Of a DNA stretch of 39,083 bases, positions 31,005 to 38,251 are shown piece after piece. The DNA comes from CAYXWM01 sp964392115 (GTDB lineage: Bacteria; Bacillota; Clostridia; Lachnospirales; WRBF01): contig CAYMOU010000010.1 in assembly GCA_964392115.1 (NCBI GenBank), positions 1 through 39,083 on the forward strand. Direction: 5' to 3'. Position 1 is the stretch's first letter. Each line of letters opens with the position of its first letter. Below the pieces are notes generated by a model that made no database searches, was not told the DNA's origin, and saw nothing but the letters and a program-made list of their open reading frames with translations. The translations under genes were made by a program, and so were the position numbers.

Positions 31005-32483
31005 TTACAGGATAATGCAAATCAAGCCGCCGCTGCCTTCGTTTATGATTTTTTGCAGAGTTTCCTGTAGTTTCATTTGAGCGTCTTCCGGCATATGATA
31101 AAGTTTGTTTTGAAGACCGTCTCTTACCAAATCATGCATGGATTTACCGAACATATTAAGCTCCCAAATTTTACCGGGCTCGTCGGACATTTCAGAATTA
31201 AGGTAATCGATAAGGTCTTCACTCTGTTGCTGTGTGCCTACAATAGGAGAAATCTCCGTTTCGATGTCAGCCCTAATCAAGTGAATAGAGGGTGCAGACG
31301 CTTTTAACTTAACGCCGAATTTAGAGCCGTGTCTTACCAGAACCGGTGCTTCAAGTTTCATTTCGTCAAGTGCAGGTGTAACCACGCCGTAGCCCTTGTG
31401 GCGGACTTCTGCCAAGGCGTATTTAATCTTTTCGTATTCTCTGTTGGCATCAGCCAGTATTTTAATAGTGGAAATTAGGCGGTACTCGCTGTCTATATCC
31501 ATACCGGTGGTTTCGCTTAATATTTTGTAGAACAGGCTGTCGTCAACTGTAACCTCTATGTCTGCGGAGCCTTGGCCAAGGGAGATTTTATCCACATAAG
31601 CTTTTTTTATGTACTCGTTGTCCTCCATACCGTAAATGCTGTCTTTGATTTCACGAAGTTTGGAGACATTGTTTAGTATGGATTTTACGGCTTGAATCAT
31701 ATTTTTCTTGAGCCAGTGGTCTAGGCTGAGAGTGTCTATCCAGTTAGGGAAGTTGATTCGAACCTCTTTCACCGGGAATTCATAGAGTACCTTTTCCATA
31801 ATGACGTTAATGTCGTCTGCCTTTAATTGGGCGCAGTTAACGGCAATAACAGGAACTTGATAACGGTCGCTGATACTTAATCTTAATTCTTCTGTTTCGG
31901 GTGCATAAGGTTTTGTGGTGTTTAAAACCATAACAAAGGGCTTGTTTATGGCTTTTAATTCGTTTACCACCCGTTCTTCCGCAGGCAGGTAGTCATCCCT
32001 TGGAATATCGGTGATAGAGCCGTCTGTGGTAATGACTATACCTATGGTGGAATGCTCGTTGATTACCTTTTTAGTGCCCATTTCTGCGGCTTGGATAAAT
32101 GGTATTTTTTCGTCTGACCAGGGAGTGTTTATCATTCTGGGTTGGTCCCCGTCTAAGTGTCCGGTGGCACTGTCTACCAAATATCCTACGCAGTCTATCA
32201 TTCTCACTTTAAAGCTGATGTTATCGTCCAGCAGTATTTCCACTGCTTCGTTGGGAACAAACTTAGGCTCGGTGGTCATTATGGTTTTGCCGGCGGCGGA
32301 TTGGGGTAATTCGTCCTTGGTTCTTTCTTTACTGTAAACATTTTGTATATTGGGTATAACCAATAAGTCCATAAACCTTTTAATAAAAGTGGATTTGCCG
32401 GTGCGTACAGGCCCTACAACACCTATGTAAATATCACCGTTAGTACGTTCGGATATATCCTTATACAGGTCGAAACTTTCCAT
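31005..32483 (-). CDS. spoIVA: Stage IV sporulation protein A (spore coat basement-layer ATPase)
   Basis: The 492-residue protein equals B. subtilis SpoIVA in length. SpoIVA is made in the mother cell, polymerises by ATP hydrolysis on the forespore surface and anchors the coat. Walker A GPVRTGKS (24-31) and the C-terminal ICIIL end are visible. The ATG at 32483 is chosen because AGGAGG lies directly before it and MESFDLYKDI is the family's usual start. A longer in-frame extension to 32555 is unsupported. A SigE-like -10 (CATACATATT, minus strand 32564-32555) lies about 70 bases upstream, but its -35 is unclear. Confidence 0.97.
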   Translation of the reverse strand: MESFDLYKDISERTNGDIYIGVVGPVRTGKSTFIKRFMDLLVIPNIQNVYSKERTKDELPQSAAGKTIMTTEPKFVPNEAVEILLDDNISFKVRMIDCVGYLVDSATGHLDGDQPRMINTPWSDEKIPFIQAAEMGTKKVINEHSTIGIVITTDGSITDIPRDDYLPAEERVVNELKAINKPFVMVLNTTKPYAPETEELRLSISDRYQVPVIAVNCAQLKADDINVIMEKVLYEFPVKEVRINFPNWIDTLSLDHWLKKNMIQAVKSILNNVSKLREIKDSIYGMEDNEYIKKAYVDKISLGQGSADIEVTVDDSLFYKILSETTGMDIDSEYRLISTIKILADANREYEKIKYALAEVRHKGYGVVTPALDEMKLEAPVLVRHGSKFGVKLKASAPSIHLIRADIETEISPIVGTQQQSEDLIDYLNSEMSDEPGKIWELNMFGKSMHDLVRDGLQNKLYHMPEDAQMKLQETLQKIINEGSGGLICIIL

Positions 32484-32601
32484 TATATACCTCCTATCAG
32501 CGATTGAAGAACTATGTGCGTCCGGCGTAAGTCTTCTTGCCGAACAGGTAATCAAATATGTATGTAAAGCCTAAAAAAGTGGGAATAACTTTCCCTATGT
32601 T

Positions 32602-32635
32602 TTTAATTCGACAAAGCAAAAGCAGTCGAATTAAA
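32602..32635. other. 11-bp inverted repeat upstream of spoIVA
   Basis: TTTAATTCGAC (32602-32612) pairs perfectly with GTCGAATTAAA (32625-32635) around a 12-base A-rich loop. No T run follows on either strand, so it is not a standard terminator. Its role is unknown. Confidence 0.5.
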
Positions 32636-32813
32636 TTGTTGAAAATGCAGTTAAGGTTGTTCTTCAATTCGCATTGTATCCATACACTTTATTTTATGAA
32701 GAGAGGATATATTTAGAACTTATCTACTAAAGTTTTAAAGAATTTAAGCGGAATAAGGAGAAATCACAGCGTTATTAATTGTCGGCTACCGGAATAATTT
32801 GCATTTACGGAAA

Positions 32814-32971
32814 TATACTCAAATGCTGATTAAAAAGTAAGAAAAGCTTCTGTTCGCAGTGGTGAGCGAGGTGATTTTCCTTGAAAAACACAGTGCGAGC
32901 CGTTAACGAAGAATAGATTTTTGTTACTACCTTATGTCCAATTTACTATATTCCTTGTTCATTTGACTATA
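32814..32971 (+). repeat. MITE-like element, copy 1
   Basis: A 158-base element ends in TATACTCAAATG and CATTTGACTATA, 11 of 12 bases inverted. It shares its core, for example CGCAGTGGTGAGCGA and CCTTGAAAAACACA, with the element at 36678-36816. The TA at each outer edge fits insertion at a TA dinucleotide. It carries an extra stretch of about 20 bases near the right end. It ends 42 bases before the SPFH start, and its right end supplies a TATAAT (32968-32973). Confidence 0.75.
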
Positions 32972-33013
32972 ATATGTTATCATTAATTAAAATTATAACG
33001 GGAGGATAGGAGA

Positions 33014-33988
33014 ATGAATCAAACATATGAACAAACCAAGGAAAAGCTTCTTAGACCACCAAACGGCTTGTTGGTGCTGGTAATTTCTATTTTGTTGTTT
33101 TTAGGTGCTGTGACCGGCTTTGTTTTTGCTGTCATAGAGATTGAAAAGGAATATTCTCATAACACGTTGGCTTTGATTATAGGGTATGCTTTGTATTTTG
33201 GGTTGTTTTTTCCTATGATATTAAAGGGTTTAAAAGTAATCAAACCTAACGAGGCATCCGTCTATGTACTTTTCGGAAAATACAAAGGTACTATTGCAAA
33301 AGCCGGATTCTTTTGGATAAACCCATTTTGCAGTTCGGTATCTGCTGTAAATAACCTTCCTGAGGTGAGAGTTGGGCATGTGACTATTAAAATGCCCAAT
33401 CATACCATTTCTTTAAAAGCTACTACTTTGAACAACGAGAAACAAAAGGTAAACGACAAGGACGGCAATCCCATAGAAATAGGTGCGGTTGTTATTTGGA
33501 GGGTGGTTAACGCCACCAAGGCGGTTTTTGAGGTGGATAATTACCAATCCTATGTTTCGGTACAATGTGACGCAACAATACGCCACGTTGTAAGAAAATA
33601 CCCCTATGATATTTCCGACGAAGGTGACGAAATGTCTTTAAGAGGCAGTTCCTCTGCCGTAGCCGATGAAATGAAAAACGAACTGCAAAATCGTGTTTCT
33701 TTGGCCGGTATAGAGATTATGGAAGTGCGTATTGCTCACCTTGCCTATGCCCAAGAAATAGCTGCCGCTATGTTGCAACGGCAACAGGCCACGGCTATTA
33801 TAGCCGCAAGGCAAAAAATAGTTGAAGGCGCCGTGGGTATGGTAGAAATGGCTCTGGATAAGCTTTCGGAAAGAGAAATAGTAAAGCTGGACGATGATAG
33901 AAAGGCTGCTATGGTCTCCAACTTATTGGTAGTACTCTGCGGAAACAAAGACGCTCAACCGGTAGTAAACAGCGGAAATATTGCCTAA
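33014..33988 (+). CDS. SPFH/Band 7 domain membrane protein
   Basis: A 324-residue protein with two N-terminal membrane segments (about 17-41 and 50-71) followed by a Band 7/SPFH domain (about 75-270) with RIAHLAYAQEIAAAMLQRQQA and IVEGAVGMVEMAL. The family organises membrane patches and oligomerises. Its precise role here is unknown. A GGGAGG site precedes the ATG and a strong terminator follows, so it is monocistronic. It is divergent from spoIVA, and no sporulation promoter was recognised for it. Confidence 0.88.
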   Translation: MNQTYEQTKEKLLRPPNGLLVLVISILLFLGAVTGFVFAVIEIEKEYSHNTLALIIGYALYFGLFFPMILKGLKVIKPNEASVYVLFGKYKGTIAKAGFFWINPFCSSVSAVNNLPEVRVGHVTIKMPNHTISLKATTLNNEKQKVNDKDGNPIEIGAVVIWRVVNATKAVFEVDNYQSYVSVQCDATIRHVVRKYPYDISDEGDEMSLRGSSSAVADEMKNELQNRVSLAGIEIMEVRIAHLAYAQEIAAAMLQRQQATAIIAARQKIVEGAVGMVEMALDKLSEREIVKLDDDRKAAMVSNLLVVLCGNKDAQPVVNSGNIA

Positions 33989-34008
33989 AATATATTTTTT
34001 ACATAAGT

Positions 34009-34039
34009 AAACCCCAAAACATACTGTTTTGGGGTTTTT
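34009..34039 (+). terminator. Terminator of the SPFH gene
   Basis: A 12-bp perfect stem AAACCCCAAAAC/GTTTTGGGGTTT with a 5-base loop is followed by T's. It lies 21 bases after the stop. Confidence 0.93.
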
Positions 34040-34061
34040 ACGTTTCGCTGTACAAACAAAT

Positions 34062-34106
34062 TGGTTTTGTTTTTGTTTTTGTTTTTTGTTTTTGTTTTTT
34101 GTTTTA
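34062..34106. repeat. Low-complexity G(T)4-6 tract
   Basis: G followed by four to six T's is repeated seven times or more. It lies between the SPFH terminator and the capF stop. On the minus strand it is an A-rich 3' tail of the cap transcript. Such tracts are prone to slippage. Confidence 0.7.
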
Positions 34107-34115
34107 TATTTTTAC

Positions 34116-35237
34116 CTAATCCTGTATTACCGGCTCGAAATAAGTATCCGGTTTTTCCGGGTCAAACAATTCGTTGCACCAGATTAAAATAATTAAGTCT
34201 TCGGTGCCGATATTTTCGATTGAATGGGTATAACCTACGGGAATATCTATAATTTCCGCTCTGCTGTCTGAAAGCAAATATTGAAAAATATCTCCGTGGC
34301 CGGTTTTTCTGAAACATACAAGTGCCTTACCTTTTAAAACCATAAACTTTTCTGCCTTGGTGTGATGCCAATGGTTGCCTCTGGTTATACCGGGTTTCGT
34401 TACGGATACAGACACTTGACCAAAGCCAATACCCTTGATACATTCGCAGAAATATCCTCTTTCATCGGTTTTTTTATCCAAGCTGTAGGAAAAGCTTTCT
34501 TCCGGTAGATAAGAAATGTAGGTGGCATATAGTTTTCTGTCGAAATCATCTTTAAAAGCCGGCATTACCAAGGTGTTTCGGTTTTTATGGAAGGAATACA
34601 GCTTATCGGCCAGTTCACCCAGCTTAACCGAATAAACCCGAGGAATATAACAAAATCTTTTGCTGTCAGTTTCCGGAGTTTCGTCTATGTTCTTGATAAA
34701 TTCATTTATCACGTCATCTATATATGTCAGTTGCAAAATAGTTTCGGGATTGTCGATGCGGATTTTCAGCTCTCGGGCTATGTTGTGGCAGAAGGTGGCT
34801 ACAACTGAGTTATAAGCCGGTCTGCACCATTTGCCGAATATATTGGTTAGCCTATAAACATAAACCGGAGAATCGGTTGTTTCTGCATACGAAAAGAGCA
34901 AGTCTTCCATAGCCTTCTTGCTGTTGCCGTAAGGGTTATCGTTTTCGGCTTGGATAGAGGAGCAAGCAACTATGGGACAGCGATTTTCGTTAGCTTCCAG
35001 TATGTCCAGTAAGGTTCGGGTTAAATCCACATTTCCGGTTTCATATTCAGCGGGACTTTTTGGCCTATTTACACCGGCAAGATGGAATATAAAGTCGCAA
35101 TCTTTCAAAAAATCTTCAAGCTTATTTTCGTTTAAATCCTTATCAAATAACAACAAATCCGTATAGCCTTTGTTTTTCAGTTGAGCTGTCAAGTTTTTAC
35201 CTATAAATCCTTTGGAACCGGTTACAAGTATTTTCAC
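34116..35237 (-). CDS. capF: CapF-like bifunctional UDP-sugar reductase/cupin
   Basis: A 373-residue protein with an N-terminal SDR Rossmann domain (GSKGFIG, Y103-x3-K107) and a C-terminal cupin whose Zn-type ligands are in GNHWHHTKAEKF (H289, H291, E296). This fusion is typical of CapF/WbjC, which acts after CapE on the way to UDP-N-acetyl-L-fucosamine. Its start overlaps the capE stop by 4 bases (ATGA). The third enzyme, the 2-epimerase CapG/WbjD, is not in the window, so the end product could be UDP-L-FucNAc or its talose precursor. It lies next to collagen-like spore-surface genes. Confidence 0.92.
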   Translation of the reverse strand: MKILVTGSKGFIGKNLTAQLKNKGYTDLLLFDKDLNENKLEDFLKDCDFIFHLAGVNRPKSPAEYETGNVDLTRTLLDILEANENRCPIVACSSIQAENDNPYGNSKKAMEDLLFSYAETTDSPVYVYRLTNIFGKWCRPAYNSVVATFCHNIARELKIRIDNPETILQLTYIDDVINEFIKNIDETPETDSKRFCYIPRVYSVKLGELADKLYSFHKNRNTLVMPAFKDDFDRKLYATYISYLPEESFSYSLDKKTDERGYFCECIKGIGFGQVSVSVTKPGITRGNHWHHTKAEKFMVLKGKALVCFRKTGHGDIFQYLLSDSRAEIIDIPVGYTHSIENIGTEDLIILIWCNELFDPEKPDTYFEPVIQD

Positions 35238-36259
35238 TTTTTACATCTCCAATCCTGAAGTTCGTTTTGAATATAATCCAACTTTAGCAGTAACTCTGTC
35301 ATCTGCTTCGTATTAAGCCTTTTGGTGTTATCCGAGGTGTAATCTTGCGCAATATGTCCCATATTGTATCCGCTGACAAAATACTTGTCATAGTTTAAAT
35401 CTCTTTTGTCCGGGGTAACTCTGTAAAAGTTGCCCATGTCCTCTGCCTTGCTCATTTCTTCCGTGGTTAACAGGGTTTCGTAGATTTTTTCTCCGTGACG
35501 TATGCCTATTTCTTTTATTTCGTTTTTCACTCCGAAAATATCCATTAAAGCTTGCGCCAAAGTAGTTATGGTACAGGCAGGTGCCTTTTGAACAAACAAA
35601 TCTCCCGACTCTCCGTTTTCAAAAGCAAACAATACAAGATTTACGCTTTCCTCCAAGCTCATCATAAACCTGGTCATTTCACCGTAAGTAACGGTCAGCG
35701 GAGAACCGCTTTTAATTTGCTCCACAAACATAGGTATTACACTGCCTCTTGAAGCCATGACGTTGCCGTATCTTGTACCGCAGATTGTTGTTTTATTTGG
35801 GTCCACGGTTTTGGATTTTGCAATGAACACCTTTTCCATCATTGCTTTTGATATGCCCATAGCGTTAATGGGATAGGCGGCTTTGTCTGTGGATAGGCAA
35901 ATTACCTTTTTTATTCCGGCATCTATGGCGGCATTAAGAAGGTTTTCTGTGCCAAGAATATTGGTTTTTACTGCTTCTATGGGAAAAAATTCGCAGGAGG
36001 GTACTTGCTTGAGAGCTGCCGCATGAAAAATATAGTCTACCCCATAAACGGCGTTTTTTACGCTTGCATAATCTCTGGTGTCACCTATATAAAACTTGAT
36101 TTTATCGTCCTTATATAATTTTCTCATGTCGTCTTGTTTTTTTTCGTCCCGGGAAAAAACCCGGATTTCTTTTATTTCGGTATTTAAAAACCTATTAAGC
36201 ACGGCGTTTCCAAAAGAGCCGGTTCCGCCGGTAATAAGTAAGGTTTTATCTTTAAACAT
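35234..36259 (-). CDS. capE: CapE-like UDP-GlcNAc 4,6-dehydratase/5-epimerase
   Basis: A 341-residue SDR enzyme with GGTGSFG (11-17), NAD-binding, and STDKAAYPINAMGISK (123-138), where Asp-Lys perform dehydration and Met replaces the usual Tyr of the YxxxK motif, as in inverting dehydratases of the CapE/WbjB class. It opens the UDP-L-FucNAc pathway from UDP-GlcNAc. It is the first gene of a two-gene operon with capF. A weak AAGGGA site lies 11 bases before the ATG. It is transcribed away from the collagen-like genes, sharing a 650-base upstream region with them. Confidence 0.92.
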   Translation of the reverse strand: MFKDKTLLITGGTGSFGNAVLNRFLNTEIKEIRVFSRDEKKQDDMRKLYKDDKIKFYIGDTRDYASVKNAVYGVDYIFHAAALKQVPSCEFFPIEAVKTNILGTENLLNAAIDAGIKKVICLSTDKAAYPINAMGISKAMMEKVFIAKSKTVDPNKTTICGTRYGNVMASRGSVIPMFVEQIKSGSPLTVTYGEMTRFMMSLEESVNLVLFAFENGESGDLFVQKAPACTITTLAQALMDIFGVKNEIKEIGIRHGEKIYETLLTTEEMSKAEDMGNFYRVTPDKRDLNYDKYFVSGYNMGHIAQDYTSDNTKRLNTKQMTELLLKLDYIQNELQDWRCKK

Positions 36260-36331
36260 AAAGCATACAGTCCCTTTCGATTGGGTTGTTTTCTATATTA
36301 TATTCACCCCAAGGACAAAGGGAACCTGTGT

Positions 36332-36458
36332 AGTGCTTAGTTATTCTTTATACTTATAGGTATTTACGGTAGTGAGCACTGTGTTTTATTTATAAATAAT
36401 AGGAGCCGGAGTTATACCAAAACAGGGTTTATCTAAGCACTGTAAGTTTACCGTAAAT
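36332..36458. other. Crossing inverted repeats upstream of capE
   Basis: AGTGCTTAG (36332-36340) pairs with CTAAGCACT (36433-36441), and ATTTACGGTA (36362-36371) pairs with TACCGTAAAT (36449-36458). The order left1-left2-right1-right2 makes the two pairings mutually crossing, as in a pseudoknot or two alternative folds. It may be a leader RNA of capE on the minus strand or a decayed element. Confidence 0.45.
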
Positions 36459-36532
36459 TCTGTTTGTCTAATCAGTTTTAATCCTGTATTTTTGCCGAAC
36501 TACATATTTTATCCATATCAGACAAGTTATTC

Positions 36533-36560
36533 ACCAATTGACAAGCTTATACATAATATA
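36533..36560 (+). promoter_or_regulatory. SigK-like promoter of the collagen-like operon
   Basis: ACC (36533-36535) and CATAATATA (36552-36560) are separated by 16 bases and fit the sigma-K consensus AC-N17-CATANNNTA fully. It lies about 310 bases before the first collagen-like gene, with a MITE-like element in between. The same arrangement precedes the Cys-rich gene at 9449. Confidence 0.6.
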
Positions 36561-36677
36561 AAGTGTAACGTTATAATTCCGACTCTGCAGAGTTGGAGCT
36601 GTGTCTGAAAACTTATTTTAGTGGGTTTTTGAGAAGATGATTCATATAATGAAATGCGACTTTTATTCCGGATGATA

Positions 36678-36816
36678 TATAGTCAAATGCTAATTAAAGA
36701 GTAACTAAAGCGTTTATTCGCAGTGGTGAGCGACCGGTGGTTTTCCTTGAAAAACACATGAGCGAACCGTTTACGAAGAATAGCTTTTGTTACAATTCCT
36801 TGTTCATTTGACTATA
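36678..36816 (+). repeat. MITE-like element, copy 2
   Basis: A 139-base element has perfect 12-base inverted ends TATAGTCAAATG/CATTTGACTATA. A second inner pair GTAACTAAAGC (36701-36711) / GCTTTTGTTAC (36783-36793) shows that the whole element can fold back on itself. The outer TA pairs could be the target duplication of an IS630/Tc1-type mobilising transposase. No transposase gene is in the window. It sits in the long leader of the collagen-like operon. Confidence 0.78.
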
Positions 36817-36909
36817 GCACAATAATTTGAAATTTCTGCACAAAAGACACCGATATAAGCTTTTGGACACTCTCTAGTGGACTTTAAAGAAAGGTGTGAA
36901 TATTTAACA

Positions 36910-38223
36910 ATGAATGAACTTTGGAAATTAAAGTCCGGCAACGACAATTTTTCCGGATTTGATTACTTCTGCTCCGGTCAGCGTGATAAGTACGATGATG
37001 ATTATTACAGCGGCCACTTCACCTATGATAATCAAAACAGAATCAAATCCGACAACGTAATTCCAACCAAACAAACAAAATTAAATCAACGTAATCTTGA
37101 AGTCGTATCATCGGATTATGATAAGGAACAAGAAGAGAGAATCTGGAAAGATTACATTCAAAAACGCCGAACAGAAAAACAAGAAAACGATGACATAGAT
37201 TATTACTTCGGTACACCACGAAACGGCTTTTCAGGCAGACATAACAGAGACGACAGCTATCTTCCCAACACCGCATACAATTCCGATTTCAACGAAGGCG
37301 TTGAATATGAGGATGATTATATGGATTATTCTAAAGAAAACTTTCATGTACATGCCATGAGCAGACATGACTGTCACCGGTGCGACGACTGTCATGATGA
37401 TTGTGACCACTGTAGGCACCACCACAGAAGAGGCCCAACAGGCCCTACAGGCCCAACAGGCCCCATAGGTGCAACAGGCCCCACAGGCCCAACCGGTCCT
37501 ACAGGCCCTACCGGTCCTACAGGTCCTACCGGCCCTACAGGTGATCCCGGCATTACAGGCCCTACCGGCCCTACCGGCCCTACAGGTTTAGCCGGATTAG
37601 TCGGTGCTACAGGCCCTACAGGCCCCACCGGCCCTACAGGTTTAGCCGGATTAGTTGGTGATACAGGCCCTACCGGCCCCACCGGCCCTACAGGTTTAGC
37701 CGGATTAGTCGGTGCTACAGGACCTACCGGTTTTACAGGCCCCACCGGCCCTACAGGTTTAGCCGGATTAATCGGTGCTACAGGCCCTACCGGCCCTACC
37801 GGCCCCGGAGCTGTTTTAGGTGGTATACAGGCTCAATTGCTTACAGGAACCCAAACTACCATACCCACCGGAGGAGCAGTCTTATTTAACAGCTTGGTTA
37901 ACAGCCAAACGCCCAACATAACCTACAACTCCATAACAGGCGAATTCTCCTTGGCGGTACCCGGAAATTATTTTGTAACTTGGTGGGTTGCAACTGACGG
38001 TTCTAATTTAAGCCCGGAAGTTGACTTTACCATAAACTTAAACAATACCGGCTTCTCCACAGCTTCAACACCCATAGTTACAGGTCAACTTTCCGGATCG
38101 GCATTGGTTACCACAACTACAACTCCTTCGATAATCACTTTGATAAACTCCAGTGCCGATACCGTAAATCTTGCATCTACCGTACCGGTTCAAGCCAATA
38201 TTGTTATTATTCAATTGACTTGA
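36910..38223 (+). CDS. Collagen-like spore-surface protein with C-terminal BclA-like domain
   Basis: This 437-residue protein resembles exosporium hair proteins of the BclA type. It has an acidic, Tyr-rich N-terminal region (1-150) and a dense His/Cys/Asp cluster (about 150-174). About 42 collagen triplets follow (175-300), mostly GPT with a period using GLAGLVGAT, then a globular C-terminal domain (301-437) with PGNYFVTWWV. The triplets would form trimers, and GPT threonines are typical O-glycosylation sites in this family. The ATG at 36910 is preferred, with AAAGGTG upstream at a rather long 13-base spacing. A GTG at 36877 is possible but has no ribosome site. It is followed at 28 bases by a related gene. 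Confidence 0.85.
   Translation: MNELWKLKSGNDNFSGFDYFCSGQRDKYDDDYYSGHFTYDNQNRIKSDNVIPTKQTKLNQRNLEVVSSDYDKEQEERIWKDYIQKRRTEKQENDDIDYYFGTPRNGFSGRHNRDDSYLPNTAYNSDFNEGVEYEDDYMDYSKENFHVHAMSRHDCHRCDDCHDDCDHCRHHHRRGPTGPTGPTGPIGATGPTGPTGPTGPTGPTGPTGPTGDPGITGPTGPTGPTGLAGLVGATGPTGPTGPTGLAGLVGDTGPTGPTGPTGLAGLVGATGPTGFTGPTGPTGLAGLIGATGPTGPTGPGAVLGGIQAQLLTGTQTTIPTGGAVLFNSLVNSQTPNITYNSITGEFSLAVPGNYFVTWWVATDGSNLSPEVDFTINLNNTGFSTASTPIVTGQLSGSALVTTTTTPSIITLINSSADTVNLASTVPVQANIVIIQLT
37432..37809 (+). repeat. Collagen triplet repeat region of the first gene
   Basis: About 42 nine-base units encode Gly-X-Y, mostly GPT. Four larger blocks repeat GLAGL(V/I)G(A/D)T followed by GPT runs, at 54-63-base spacing. The blocks are diverged at third positions, so they are older than the 144-bp repeats in the second gene. 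Confidence 0.9.
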
Positions 38224-38251
38224 TGAATATAGATACAAAAGGAGGATTTAA

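Larger units (their letters stand above)
32484..33013. other. 530-base region between spoIVA and the SPFH gene
   Basis: This divergent region holds a 5-bp hairpin with T6 on the minus strand (32572-32595), an 11-bp stem at 32602-32635 and the TA-flanked repeat at 32814-32971. No gene is seen. The spoIVA promoter must lie near its left end. Confidence 0.5.
36260..36909. other. 650-base divergent region between capE and the collagen-like genes
   Basis: No gene is seen. From left to right it holds crossing inverted repeats (36332-36458), a SigK-like promoter (36533-36560), an 18-base near-palindrome (36579-36596) centred on CTGCAG and the second MITE-like element (36678-36816). It should carry promoters for both capE and the collagen-like pair. 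Confidence 0.6.

Noticed and set aside
32484..32555. N-terminal extension of SpoIVA by 24 residues
   Set aside because: AGGAGG lies right before the ATG at 32483 and the shorter form has the exact usual family length.
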